The translations under genes and the position numbers were made by a program. Below are positions 42,123 to 53,871 of a DNA stretch of 64,000 bases, in pieces; the stretch's first letter is position 1, and the number at the start of each line of letters is the position of its first letter. The notes beneath the pieces are model-generated. The model was not told where the DNA came from. It saw only the letters and a program-made list of their open reading frames with translations, and did not search any database. Source of the DNA: Symbiodinium microadriaticum (taxonomy: Eukaryota > Sar > Dinophyceae > Suessiales > Symbiodiniaceae); contig LSRX01000080.1 in NCBI GenBank assembly GCA_001939145.1, positions 1,034,709-1,098,708 of the forward strand. Reading direction: 5' to 3'.

Positions 42123-43122
42123 GGCAACAGATAACAGGCTCCAGCCCGGGAGCTTGATGATATGGGACATTCGGGGCCATTCGGGGCAAGGTGTGCCGGC
42201 ATTTGATGGTTTAATGAGATGATTCGTTCTGTGAAGAAAGACACCTCTCATGGTATCTATTGCAACAGTGACGGACTGTCTTGGGCCAGAACGGCCTTAA
42301 ACTCAGGATTCTTCGGAATGGTTTATCCTCAGGCACCTGCTAGGGTTTCTGTATAGGGTATACCGCTGAATGGGGACCTGCGCCTATCAGGTTAGCTTGC
42401 AGGATCCCGTTAGACAAGGACATGCAGCACCTGTCCTGGGGGCCATGCCATTCTAGTCAAAGACTCGATCCTAGCATACCCTGAGCTACACACAAAGGTA
42501 CACTCACCTTGATTTCGAAGGCAGCCTAGAAACGCTCATGGCGATGCGGCTTAATTAACATGCTTGCTTGTCAAAACCCGAAAATCACATGGCCCTAAAG
42601 CCCAAAATTTCTGTAGCCCTAGGCTGCTGGCAACTGCTTCTAGTACGGTTTATCCGGAATCCGAACCCCTCAGAAAGGTCGACATTTCAGTACCTGATCT
42701 TCGGGATTTCAGAGTGAAGGCTTGCGGTTTGGGAGGCTTGTGGCCAGCTTGGGTGGTTGGTTTAGGGTTTAGGGTTTAGGGGGTCTTTTTTGGCTTGGCA
42801 AGGCAGAATGGATTGCAGCGAGAAGTACGGTAAATTCTGAATGATGGTGGCTCTGCGCAGATTCTCCTGGCTAAGCACCAGGGGGTCTTGTACTCATAGA
42901 GTTTCAATCCCGAACCCTGAGCCTAAACCCTAAACGTCCTTTATTTCTCCACCCTAAACCCAAGACATGCCGAGAGGCCTGTACCTCACGCATCTCCGAC
43001 TTCTTCAAGCCTGGTGGAGGGGCTCACAAGGCAAAATACCGAAATTCAGGATTGCTTGCCTGAAGGTATAGTAGCTGTGTGCAGCTTCTCTCTGTGTGTT
43101 GTTTTGTTGAAAGTTTGTACAG

Positions 43123-43227
43123 GTGTCTCGGCTCCGCTTCCTTGCTACCAGCCCTACTTCAGCGCTGGTAAAGCGTCTCGCCACCGTCCTGGGCCACCGA
43201 ATTGCCGGTCGAAGCTGGAATTCTCTG
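43123..43227 (+). CDS. possible exon, basic, unrecognised
   Basis: Acceptor TTTGTACAG|GTG, donor CTCTG|GTTGTG, phase 0 at both ends, 35 residues with ALVKRLATVLGHRIAGRSW. A family G repeat follows within 10 bp of the donor, as in several introns here. One minus-strand frame is also open, so strand is moderately certain. Confidence 0.4.
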
Positions 43228-43235
43228 GTTGTGCG

Positions 43236-43312
43236 GGCCGTAATAATTAGAATAGGGTCTTTTTGCGTATATTGTACTATATTTATAATGAGGAGCCCTA
43301 GGTCATCACTAG
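43236..43312. repeat. AT-rich interspersed repeat, family G
   Basis: CCGTAATAATTAGAATAGGGTC, GCGTATATTGTACTATATTT, ATAATGAGGAGCCCTAGG. Confidence 0.55.
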
Positions 43313-43349
43313 GGCCCCTATGGCATCTCCAGCATGCCTTTGTCTTTAC

Positions 43350-43446
43350 AGCGAAGGACGCCGACCAGGTCCGGCGTCCCCGGACCCTGCGAGATCTTGC
43401 TAATCTCCTTGGGCTTTGGCTTCTGGCCTTCGTGCTTTTCGAAGAC
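43350..43446 (-). CDS. possible exon, Lys-rich, unrecognised
   Basis: Minus strand, acceptor TTAGAG|GTC and a canonical donor CGCT|GTAAAG (phase 1). The 32 residues read VFEKHEGQKPKPKEISKISQ then GPGTPDLVGVLR. Natural composition and good splice sites. Opposite-strand frames are open but leucine-rich and less protein-like. No family is recognised. Confidence 0.42.
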
Positions 43447-44018
43447 CTCTAAAGGCCACAGGATACTTCAAGAATGCAAAGCACAATCACAGCTAATAGT
43501 AGCGAGTATATAATATACCTGGCTAGGGAAGCCGAAGCTGGCTTGGAATTTAGGGCTTGGGCTGATTAATCGCAAACCTAGCCTACGCCATACCAGAAAC
43601 TTAACAAATTGATTGCGTTCGAAAGAGGGCTTTGAGTTACAGATTTTCAGTGTAAAGTTTGGGAAGTGGACATTTAAGCTCTTCAGTTGAGGCGGTCTGC
43701 CAGGTCGAAGGGAACCTTCCGTTACAGCTCAATCTACCCTAAACCCTACAGTGTGGATGATTTTAGTAACTACCTCTATGGTATTTTGTGGGGGGTTCCT
43801 TATTATCATTATACTACAAACGGAGCCCAAGACCCTATTCTACTTAAGGCCCCTATTTTTAGCTACGTCCCATACAATCGCTCAGTAGGAGCCTCCAGGA
43901 AGCCCAAGGAAGGAACCCGAAGCCCTACCTGGGCCCTTAAGAACCTCCATATTTTAGGGTTCCTTGTTATGATTTCCTTATACAAGTCCTTGAAATGGTA
44001 GGTTCTTTGGGGTCTAGG

Positions 44019-44120
44019 TACCCATAGGCCCCTAAGCAGTTCCTTTTTATGGCTTATTTTTAGAATCCTATAAGCCTATAAGGTAATCCCCAAAAGGAAC
44101 TACTTAGCGGCCTGTGGGTA
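44019..44120. mobile_element. MITE-like element, family A
   Basis: Left TACCCATAGGCCCCTAAGCAG, right CTACTTAGCGGCCTGTGGGTA, core TTTTTATGGCTTATTTTTAG then AATCCTATAAGCCTATAAGG. Confidence 0.8.
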
Positions 44121-44123
44121 GGT

Positions 44124-45178
44124 AAAACTCTACGATGCTAACCCAGACCACCGGATGGATCTAAAAAATACATCCCCTAATAGAGTTCCTTGAAAGTACC
44201 CCTAGCATTGGGTCCCAAAATAGGGGATCTCCTTTTTAGATCCTTTCGGTGGTCTGGGAAGAAACTCTGCCGAGAAGCGCTTCTTGCGGTCGCCTGTAGG
44301 CGAAGCCCTCGGTTGTGGTCATACCCCCTTGTTGTACACTCAGGGTTTAGGGTTTAGGGTTTAGGGTTTCAGGGTTTAGGGGTTTCTGGAGTGTTTGAGG
44401 GCAAAGGGTTCTAGTCACATCTAATCCGTTTTGCAATTGGGCTTGGGGACTAGTCAGATCCGCTCGACCTCTCTCATCACGACTCAAACTCAATCCTAAA
44501 CCCTGAACCCCCAAAATTAAACCCTAAACTCTAAGGCTTTGTTTTTTTTTGGGGGGGGGGGCGGTTTCAGGGGCTGAAGGCTCGGGAGTCTATGGACCGA
44601 CCTCTTGAGGTCGGAGAGTTTAGGGCTTAAGGATTGGAGTTTGGGGTTTTTTGGGTTTGGAAGTTTAGGGTTTAGGGTTTTGCATTATTAGGGACAAGGG
44701 ATTGTTTAAACTTAAGGATTGGAGTTTGAGGTTTGGGGTTTAGAAGTTTAGGGCTTAGGGTTTTGCATTTAGGGCTTGGGGATTGGGGTTTAGAAGCTTA
44801 GGGTTTAGACTAGAGTTCAGGGTTTGCGGTTGGCTTTTGGCGGCTGCGGTCTGTAAGATTTAGGGGTTTCCGAAAATAGGGGACCCTAATATAGTAGCCT
44901 AAATAGTAGGATCCTTATTATAAGGACCCCAAAAGAAGGTACCCCTAATTTTCGGAAAGTCCCATTTATGAGATGTACAGGGTCCAGGTTCGAGCCTTAA
45001 ACCTTGTAACTTGTAACCTACTGGCGATCCCTGCAATTCCATACTTCCGCGCAGACAGACCATCAGTTACAGCCGCCTTGAGACCCTATAGACCCGAAAG
45101 CCCTAAGCACCTTTACCCCTAAACCCGAAACTTTCAACTCCCAAACCTTAAACCCCTAAACTTTCAACTCCCTAAACC

Positions 45179-45217
<39 letters not shown>

Positions 45218-45900
45218 AAAACCCTAAACCCCTAAACCCAAAACCCTAAAGAGCAGATCTGCCCCCAATCCCTATCAGTCCCTCCCAGAGAGGCCAATGC
45301 CCCTGAATTGAGGAAGATACCTTAAACTATAGGGACCTTAATATTATGATTTAAGGTATATTCCGTAATTCCCTTATAGAAACCCTTGTAGATCCCTTTA
45401 AGGAACCCTATGATTTAAGGTATATTCCTTAATTAAGGGGTCTTGGGCTCTCTGGGTTTCACCCCCTCCGTTTGAGACCCCCAAGCTCTCAGTTTTCGAT
45501 CCAAAACCTGGGCTCTACGACGAGGGTTTTAGGGTTTCGAGGGTTTGGGGTTTTGGGTTCAAGGGTTCAGGGGTGGGGGGTTTTGTAGTTTTTTGAGAGT
45601 TTTTGGAGGCCCTGGAAGACCTACTGTTTTTAGGGGGGTTAGACCCCATGATTAAGGTGTCATGGCCTATTTATTCTGTAGAGTTTGGAGGTGCGGGCAA
45701 GACTTACACCGGAATCTCCCCGAATCCCCAACCAAAAACCATCAAATCTTATAGCTGAACTGCGTGTCAAAGCATAACCCTAAACCCTAACAGTAAGACA
45801 ACGCATAAGTCTCTCAATCAAGCCGGCAAAAAACGAGATTATAAGGCACCATCAACCACCTTCTTAATCTTTTTCCCCTTAATAATAGACGCCCCCCCCA
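44124..45900. other. repeat-rich spacer without supported genes
   Basis: Holds TTTAGGG-type heptamers (44340-44385, 44640-44820), a family D copy, a CT microsatellite at 45180-45214 and a short palindromic piece at 45310-45440 (ATTTAAGGTATATTCC twice). I see no exon with convincing composition and splice sites. Confidence 0.5.
44863..44970. mobile_element. MITE-like element, family D, copy 2
   Basis: GGGGTTTCCGAAAATAGGGG, ACCCTAATATAGTAGCC, GGATCCTTATTATAAGGACC, GGTACCCCTAATTTTCGG. In this copy GGTTTCCGAAAATAGGGGACC and GGTACCCCTAATTTTCGGAAA pair as terminal inverted repeats. Confidence 0.7.
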
Positions 45901-47149
45901 ATACAAACTAGGAACGTGTTTTTGTTATTAGGGGGTACTTTATCTTTACTGCCAACTTTGAGGGGTCGTGCTCTTGCTCCTGCTCCTGCTCTTGCTGTTG
46001 CTCCCGCTTTTGCTTCTGCTCTTGCCTTTGCTGTGCTCTTGCTGCTGCTCTTGCTGTTTTCTTTGGCTCTTACTGTCTGTGCTCTAAGGGTCTTTGGAGA
46101 TTCGAAACACTCCCCCCGAATTCAGAATGGGTTTTACAGGTAGGGATGATATCGGGAGGATTGGCCCCAATGTGATTTTTAAATTAGGGGGATGTTTAAT
46201 AAATGGGGGAAGCGATTAAAACCCTACAAGACCATTGCAACCCAACACATATACACACACACACACACTCGAATCCCTAAAAAGGGGAATCCAGAGGAAG
46301 CATTGAGCCCTGCACAGGAAAGCCTTAAGCCTTAAGGATGTGGGGACTGGAGTTTACGGCTTAGGGTTTAGAAAAAAGATCTTGGGGCTTGAGGCTTTGA
46401 GGTTTGTTGGTAAATATACAGGAGAAACTAGGAGCCTAAGCTGAGCCTAAGGTCGAGATATAGGCCTTTAGGTTCCTTTAGGTTTGGGGTTTTGAGGTTT
46501 TACATGACGATTTTTTAGGGCTCCTAGTGGCTATAAGCCAACTTTAGAGTTTTGGGTGGTTTTCAGGGCTTCGGGGTTCGGGTAGAGAGATTAGCAGGAC
46601 TCGAGGTGGGGTTGGCTTTCGGGGTTTTAGGTTGAAGACGTAGACTTTATGGGGTAATCCTCCCAGGCATCTAGAAGAATCAACCGTCGCGCCTCCTTTC
46701 CATCAAAAGCCGAAGCCCTAAACCCTAAAACCCTAAACCCTAAGAGAAGCAACGAAAGTGCAGGCCTGGGGCCTAGAGATCCTACTGTGGTCTACCCGCT
46801 CCAGTGTCCGAGTCGCGGCTGCTGAGAGACGGTCACGGCGACGGCGTCTGCGCTTCCGCTCTCCCTGGGGGTGATATCGAGCCCAGCATGTCGAGAACAA
46901 CGTCAAACCAGTATCAAACAGTATGGTTAGATGTTGAATTTCACGACAAATCAGCATCGGCAACATTGCCGGCTTTGGTTTACTTCACCGCGAATCCGTG
47001 ATCTTTCGGCGCACGTGAGCTGCACAAGGTTGATCCACTCAATAATCGTGCGCCCTGGGTTCCTTACACCAAGTGTGCACTCGAAGTACTACCCCAAATC
47101 CTGAACATCCCGAAACCTAAACCTTAAACACCAAACCCCTCAACCCTAA

Positions 47150-47595
47150 ACAAATCTTGCGCCCTCCACCCTGCACACTGCAGCCGCACGCGAATTCCAA
47201 ACTCTACCGTCACTGCAACGGACGGCCTCAAGCCTGCCAACAAGCACAGCACATCCGAAATGCAGAGTATGGGTTACAAACCCTTTCCCGAAGGGTCCAA
47301 AGGACCCCATAATCAGGTAATTTGGTTGCGGAAAGTGGTTATCTAGCATAGGTTAATATTATATTCGGGAGAATATATGGTTATATTGGTACTTGGACCC
47401 TTACGGATTGCGGAAACAACCCTTAAGCCCATAGCCTGAACCGTGGAAAAGACAGGATGCTATTACTGCACCGAGGTGCTGTGACTGCTGCATGCTGTTG
47501 TTGGGCTTCGCTTGCTCCGCCAGGAAGGCATCTAGCTGGGCCTGCGACACGAGATTCGTCTGTCTTGCCAAGAGCACTGAAGGACTAGAGTTCAT
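47150..47595 (-). CDS. short two-exon gene of unknown function (gene Y, 5' part)
   Basis: Exon 1, 47472-47595, starts at ATG: MNSSPSVLLARQTNLVSQAQ, then LDAFLAEQAKPNNSMQQSQH, ending CTCG|GTGC (phase 1). Exon 2 starts at GGCAG|GC (47233) and continues in phase: LRPSVAVTVEFGIRVRLQ then CAGWRAQDL; its end (about 47150) is not fixed. Exon 1 looks helical and Gln/Ala-rich; exon 2 has alternating hydrophobic residues suggesting beta strands. No domain is recognised. The intron (47234-47471) contains a family E repeat. Confidence 0.45.
47283..47405. repeat. interspersed repeat, family E, copy 2 (intron of gene Y)
   Basis: CCCGAAGGGTCCAAAGGACCC, GGTAATTTGGTTGCGG, AGTGGTTATCTAGCATAGG, TTGGTACTTGGACCCTTACGG; homologous to 19775-19890. 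Confidence 0.65.
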
Positions 47596-48571
47596 GGTTG
47601 AGGGTTTAGGGTTTTTAGAGCCTAAGCCCCATAGATTGAAACCCAGCCACTACAACCTACAAACGATATTATCTACTTGGCCCAGATCCAGTCCAAACCT
47701 GTCCTACACCCTAAACCCTAAACCCCAAGGGTCCCCTAATCCGAAAAACAAACCCCACAAGTCAAACGTTCTCGCAGTGTTTAGGTGACGTCGGCCGTCG
47801 GGACAAAGCAAGGGACCCGTAACTACGATACTCCCTACAATGAAATTCCAGGTTCAAAGGATTTTATAGAGTAGTTCTAGAGGGTTTAGGGTGGATCGAG
47901 GGTTTAGGGTTCAAAAGGTTTCGAATAAAGTACTTGTAAAGGTTTTTTTTAAATCTTGTTGGGGGTTTCGGGCTCGAACCCAACACTGAACCCTCTGCAG
48001 TCAAATCCTGGACTCGAAGCCTACAACTGAAAGCTCCGCCCTAAACACAGACAGCCAGCCCTGAGACAAAGACAAACCCTGGGGCACTTAAGCCCTTTTA
48101 GAACCGCCTGCAAACCCGAAGCTACGAGCAAACCGTTTACAAAAACCTCTGTTGCACAGCCCTACACGAATGATCACATACCCTAGAAAGCGCAAAAGAC
48201 GCCCCAAGTAGCAGTAGGAGCTGCTCTGCTCCATAAGCCCTACACTCTCAAAGCCACTAGCCCTTAAAACAACCCGTGCAGGAAGGCTACAGAAAACCCT
48301 GTCATCCCCGAGCGGCAACCCAACAGCTCACCTGGAGCGATTGGATTTCCCTCTTATGTTGAAGGACCAGCTCTTCCACCAAGGTCCTGGGGCGGTTTAA
48401 GGCTGTGGGACGCAAGTAAGATGCAAAAAGGGCTTGGGGTTTGAAGTTTGAGGCTTAAATTTAAGAAGGGTGTAGGTGCAACAACTAGGGTTTTTAAATC
48501 GGGCCTTAGGCTTAGGTTTCAGCTTTTCGGGTTTCACCAAATGCCTGGGCGCCTAAACCCTTCGCTGTCAG

Positions 48572-48673
48572 GTGCGAAACATTAGATGCCTCTATGAATG
48601 CATCCAAGAGTTTCAGACAAGGAGCTATGGGACTTTGAATTGTATGTTTGAAGCTATAAAAACGTATGATCTT
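48572..48673 (+). CDS. possible exon, unrecognised
   Basis: Acceptor GCTGTCAG|GTG and strong donor CTT|GTACGT, phase 0 both ends, 34 residues: VRNIRCLYECIQEFQTRSYG then TLNCMFEAIKTYDL. Composition is convincingly protein-like, with no repeats. The frame stays open past the donor to 48746. No partner exon is identified. Confidence 0.42.
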
Positions 48674-48929
48674 GTACGTTGTATAGCAACCCCTGACAGT
48701 CGAGAACGACCCATATCAACATTCAAGTGCATCACAGTTCCGTGAAACAGCGAAAGAAGAAATCAATTTAATTCGGATAACCCTAAACCCTAAACCCTCT
48801 TGAATGGTCCTAAACCCTCTTCAATGGTCATAGAAGTTTTATGGCGACTCCAGGCGAAGCTCTAAGCCCTGAAACCTCGATCCTTCTTCCAGTCTTCCGA
48901 AACCCTAAACCCTAATCTAGGGGACCTTC

Positions 48930-49025
48930 AAAAACTACAATAGGGCGTTGGGGGGTATATTTTGCTGTAGCTATCAAAATTAAGGGACCCCGTGAATAAT
49001 ATTGGTACTTCTGTAGGCTCCTATA
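48930..49025. repeat. AT-rich interspersed repeat, family G
   Basis: ACAATAGGGCGTTGGGGGG, TATATTTTGCTGTAGC, AATATTGGTACTTCTGTAGG, CTCCTATATTTC. Confidence 0.55.
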
Positions 49026-50674
49026 TTTCTTTCTGTCTTCCGAGCCCTACCCGCAATGTAGGCTCGACGGGGACTTTGAGCTCAGGTACTGTGCAAAGGA
49101 CGGTCTTGAAACCGGCACGGTGTAGGGTTTTGGGTTTTAGGGTTTGCGGTTTCGGGAGCTAGAGAACCCTCACAGCCCTGTAGATGCGCTTAAAGGGTCC
49201 AGTGAAGATCCGACATGTGTATTACCAATTAGAGTCGCGTTTCGGGGTCTATGTGCGTAGTTATACCAAGGAACCGTCAGGACTAATACGAGTAACCAGC
49301 TATCCAGGCTTCTATCACGTGCGAGGTCTTTCCTGAGGTTGAAGCCATGGGCTCCTAGTATGGGCCCTTAACCCTGGGATCCTTATACACCTGCTATGTA
49401 CCTTTAATAATAAGCGTCCCTAGAAAGGCTTACGGGTCCATACTAGGGGCCCATATATCTAACCTTAGATCTTTGTTAGAAACCATGAGGGCTTTGGGCT
49501 TCCAGGATCCGAACCCTCCTCATCAACAAAAGTAGCTTTGGTTTAGGGTTTAGGGTTTGGGGCTTAGGGTTTAGGGTTTAAAGTTTAAAGGTATGTTGTA
49601 GATAGAGTATCCATAGTGGCTACAAGGGATGCTCCCGGCAATTCTGCCGACCTCTGCATTCAACACCCTACGCCCCCCAGCCCATCTTCTACTAGGCTCT
49701 TCAGTAACTCCGAGGAAAAACGTATATACTTTTTCAGGTTAATTGTAATATACTAGGAACCCAGGAACCCAAAAAAGTAAAAAAGCATGCTACTGAGCAG
49801 CCTAGTCTATGCTGCGGAGCCTGAAGTTTTAGGGCTGGGGGTGTCGGGTTTGAACCCTGAGTGCATGCCAAAGGGACCGGAAAGGGTCTTCGGTTGACCT
49901 GCCGCCGGGAATGTTTATAGCTTCTGTCGCAAAACCAACTGAGATAACCGTAGACCGAAACCCTCATCAGCCTTCTCAACCACTATAAGAGAACATTTTT
50001 ACCTTTTACAAACTTATCAGCCTGTTTTTTTTGCAAACCCCGGGACAACGCCGAGCAACACCTGACAAATCCAAACAGCTACTTCTCTCAGGATCCGTGA
50101 ACTCTAGGCATGGCGTTTAGGGCCGGGGATAGAGTCGGGCTGATCTTGTGTCACGGGAATTTTTGGGGGCACGTGTGATTAGAAGGCTAAGGGCCTCTGG
50201 GACTGTGTAAGGTCTGGGCATCGTGGATCCCTACACCTAACCCCTAAGCCAACCCACAATCAGCTCATATGCTGCCCTAGGATGCCGCTTGTACGATGGT
50301 CTAAAACCCTACTAGTACCTAAACACTAAGCCCCAAGCTCGAATCCAAAGGCGCATCTCGAAATTGCAGGCACGCTCTTTTGCTAAACTAAACTCTGAAC
50401 CGCAACCCGAAACCCTAAACCTAAGTCCAATACCCCAAACCTCAACCCTAAACCCCAAAGCCGCATGTCCAAAAATTCACTTCAAGGATGCGCCTCCCCT
50501 TCGGTGATGTGGGCAAGCCTTCGATGTAGCCCTGACTACAGGCGTTTGTTGAAGGTGGCGTTTAGGGTTTAGGGTTTTGGATTTACTAGTCTTACAGGCG
50601 GTTTATGTGGATTCAGGCAGTGGAGTTAAGTTCAAGTTTTCACTTCAAAGTTTTAGTTTCAGGGCTTACTGGCT

Positions 50675-50953
50675 TTGGTCCTTAGGGCAGCAATGGGGAA
50701 AACAAGTCCCGCCGACTTTCCCTTCTTTGGCTTTCAGCTATCCTGTAGACCTCGAATGATCGACCGGGCTCTTAACAACTTAATGGCTTACGGTACAAGC
50801 CCAGAAGTTGGAAACGTTTCCAACATTCTGGGGTTTAGTCTAATCAAAGCTTTCCAAGCTTACCATTCATACTGCTTACTAATCGCCCCCAAGTCCGAAG
50901 AACGACCACAGGCGATCACCCTAAACCATCCTACACTGTGCTGTTCTTATTGA
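50675..50953 (+). CDS. hypothetical ORF, 92 residues
   Basis: ATG frame with PRMIDRALNNLMAYGTSPEV, NVSNILGFSLIKAFQAYHSY and KSEERPQAITLNHP. Composition is plausible. There is no recognised domain and no neighbour, and the opposite strand shows no competing exon. It could be a chance frame. Confidence 0.28.
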   Translation: MVLRAAMGKTSPADFPFFGFQLSCRPRMIDRALNNLMAYGTSPEVGNVSNILGFSLIKAFQAYHSYCLLIAPKSEERPQAITLNHPTLCCSY

Positions 50954-51175
50954 AGAACTTATTTTAAGTTGCCATAAGAACGAGGAACATACGGATGCTC
51001 ATGCAAAATAGGGTCCAACTAAGGCCGAAAGCGGCACCCTGGGTTTGAGAACTACCCTTGTAGGGTTTAAGTTTAGGGCCACCCTAAACACTACACCGCT
51101 ACAAAGGTGTAAAGTGTGATATTATTTGTTGTGCTCTCATGGCTCAGGGTGGCCCTAATCCAGTCATTCAACGAC

Positions 51176-51241
51176 TGCGATAGCCTTTGACAAGCCCAGG
51201 AACACCTCGCTCAGAAAAGCTTTCCAGAGAGCCCAGTACCT
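51176..51241 (-). CDS. possible exon, unrecognised
   Basis: Minus strand, acceptor CTGCAG|AGG and donor ATCGCA|GTCG, phase 0, 22 residues RYWALWKAFLSEVFLGLSK then AIA, an aromatic amphipathic helix. A neighbouring minus-strand frame near 51340-51385 (DLNCLRLAVHVFEIR) might be the preceding exon. Confidence 0.38.
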
Positions 51242-52040
51242 CTGCAGGTCTACACCTCAAACCTGCATATACAATTGGTCCTCGATAAGCTACCACGTCT
51301 TATTAAAACAGGGCGTGGTGGGCTAGGTTTACGAATTTCGAAGACGTGAACGGCCAGCCTGAGGCAGTTCAGGTCCGGTGGGCATCATTCCTGAGCAAGT
51401 AAATTAGGATTCAAGATTTGGGGGTTTTAGGTTGTACCTGTTGTTATGGTTTCGACATAAAATCCTTAGAAAGGCAGGTTGTTTTGGCCACACGTAGGGC
51501 TGAAATTTAGGGTCTAGACGTCGAGCTTCAGGCTTTAGGGCTTACGGATTTACGTTTTCAGGGTTTAGGGTTTTGGGACCTAGGGGCTCATACTATTCCA
51601 ATATAGACACGTAGGTACCCTAAAGAAAGGGGTAGTGTATGAGCCTGTAATAAACAGGGTTTAGGTAGGGTTTAAGATGTTCGGCGAAGCTCTTCCAGTT
51701 TGTGCGACAGGTGGGTGGTAAAGGGCTCCTGGACGTATGTGTATAGACACACTACTTTAGATATTCGTATTGTATGTACGTTTTTCGGGCACAGACTTCA
51801 CAAGGTAGCAGCCCGTTGGCATGCATCCAATTTGAGTGAAACGAAAAACGGCCTACCAGTGGCTTCAAACGTTCCGCGAGAAACTGCTGTCACCTTGCTG
51901 TCCTTGCTGCAAGCACTTGATCTCGACCATAGGAGTAATGATCGGTCTGGTGGCAGAATTGACGAGCTGTGAGGTGGGAACACCTAGACCCCAAAGGCGG
52001 AGTGCGAACAGAAGCAAGTCACCGCCAAGAGTCTCCTGTG

Positions 52041-53089
52041 CTAGGGAGCCGCGGTAAATCGCCGCAGACGAGTCAATGCGAGGTGGCCACGGCAGTTGGC
52101 ACCCTCGGTTGAGAAAGATTTCTCTGCCCTGGGTGGCTCGTCGCCAAAGACTTCTTCTCGACAGCCTCGACCAATGAGTCCACGAGTGGCTTGCTGGGTG
52201 TTGGCGAAGTCGGAGGATAGGAGCGGACCGCCTGTATGATGCCGTGGCGACATGGTCATATAGGCACGCTTCCCGTCCGAGGAGCCGGTGGGGGCAGCTT
52301 CTGTTCCACTATATACCATCCGGGCGTCGTTCCTCGGTCTCTGTGGAGGGAGGAGGCAAGCTGCACCTCGCGGGCTGAGAAAGTCCGAGGCTGCCAAAAT
52401 CGACGTCAGGTCGGAGGCCTGCCTACGTAGCTGCCAAAACTCGCGCCGCATCCACCGCGTGTAGGAATCGTCCATCTCCAGCGTGGGCTGGTGCCGGTGT
52501 CGCAGTATTGGCTTGGCTCGCAGATTTGATGGCGTCCCTCAGGAAGCCCGAAGTCTCCTCATGATCGTCCCCAGCCGCAAGCAGGGCATCCCAAGCATCC
52601 GCCTCCTCCATGGGCTGATGTTTGGTTCGAGGCCCATGGGCCACCAAGTCCTGCACTTCCGTGGAGGCGTCGACACCTTGCTGGGTTGGTGTTTTTTTTC
52701 TTTTTATGGATTTTCCTCAGTTCGCTCTCATACTGCCGTCGCTGTTGCATTAAGTCCGGCCGCGACGTCTTTTCGAAAGCCCTCCATTGGGCTTCCTTCT
52801 TGTCTTTCTCCTCTTTCAGACGTCTCACTCGCCTGTCGGCTCGGCGAGCTGTAGACACCATCTTCTGGATCTCCCTCATCAAGTCTCCACCCCCCGAAGC
52901 CCCAGGCTCTGTGGGTCCCTTCCGAGTCTTCTGGGATTCCGCTGCCGGCACAGGCGTGCGGTCGTAGCGGAGCTTGTGTCCAGCTTTGGGTTTGGGCGAT
53001 TCAGCCCATGAGCCCGGCCATATAGGCCACGGCCTTCCAGCTGCTTCGTCGTGGGCCCAATCATTGCTCCATTTGTCCTTCTTGCTCAT
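52041..53089 (-). pseudogene. gag-like retroelement ORF1 relic with two frameshifts
   Basis: Begins MSKKDKWSNDW, with PWPIWPGSW about 15 residues on, a short Trp-rich start I recognise from gag-like ORFs of Symbiodiniaceae retroelements. A long charged helix follows (RRADRRVRRLKEEKDKKEAQ, then QQRRQYESELRKIHKK). At the A-rich run near 52695-52710 the frame shifts by +1 to an acidic segment (VQDLVAHGPRTK, MEEADAWDALLAAG). Near 52460 it shifts by +1 again to DDSYTRWMRREFWQLRRQ and ends FTAAP at 52041. No reverse transcriptase or integrase is present in the window and no terminal repeats were found, so this is a fragment. The assignment rests on resemblance of the N-terminus. The poly-A shift could be a homopolymer sequencing error; the second shift is harder to excuse. 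Confidence 0.5.
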
Positions 53090-53312
53090 TCTCGAGGTCC
53101 AGTGCAGTCTGAGGAGGGCCCTCAAGGGAGGACGAAGACCCTGTCTTCGTGCTGCCCAGACGCGGGCTCTGTCACGTGCTCGCCGGCGAGCGAGCGTTTC
53201 TATGCCAAGTCGGCAATGCAACTATGGCGAAGTTTCGTGCCTGAAAGCGCCTTGGGGCTTTCAGCAATACCCCGCCCTTTCGCGGGGTTCGATCCGAAAC
53301 CCATGTATGAAT

Positions 53313-53375
53313 TATATATATATATATATTCATATATATATATATATAATGTATGTATATATACATACATACTTA
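53313..53375. repeat. TA microsatellite
   Basis: TATATATATA with ATTCATATATA and GTATGTATATATACATACATA. Confidence 0.9.
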
Positions 53376-53735
53376 CAGATAAATCTCTAAACAGTATGCT
53401 TCATAGTACCATGCATGGTTTAGGCTCTCACAACTCGGACATAGTACCACGGTTTGGGGTTCAGGGTTTAGGGTGCCCTTGAAGGAGCTCTCAAGTTGAA
53501 CAGGCGCAGGGCCCCAAACTGCTTCAGCCAAGATACGATCCTCGGCGCAGGCTTCCATGCCGATTTCCTCCTCAGGTTTGGGAAGGTTTAGGGTTTAGGG
53601 TTCGGGCTTGAAGGTGGAGGGTGTTGGGTTCGGGGTTTAGAGTTTAGGGCTTAGGTTTTAGGGTTTAGGGGTTTAGGGTTCGACTTCAATATACGGAGTT
53701 TACAGGGCCCCCACAATAGGTCAGCAGGGTTTCAG

Positions 53736-53871
53736 GACTCCAAAGTCCAAAGCAGCCGATGCACTGCGACATAAACACAGAGAGATGCAGGTGCCAAACC
53801 GATTGAGGGGCCTGCAGCCGCCAATCACCAGACACCGCAAAGTTGTAGAGACAAAGGAATTCAAGCTCCCA
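53736..53871 (+). CDS. possible exon, Lys/Arg-rich, unrecognised
   Basis: Acceptor TTTCAG|GACT, donor CTCCCA|GTGGGTGG, phase 2 in and 0 out, 45 residues: TPKSKAADALRHKHREMQV, RLRGLQPPITRHRKVVETK, EFKLP. Two minus-strand frames are also open but are Cys/Trp/Leu-rich. The donor runs straight into a G-rich repeat (53871-53900). No family is recognised. Confidence 0.4.
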
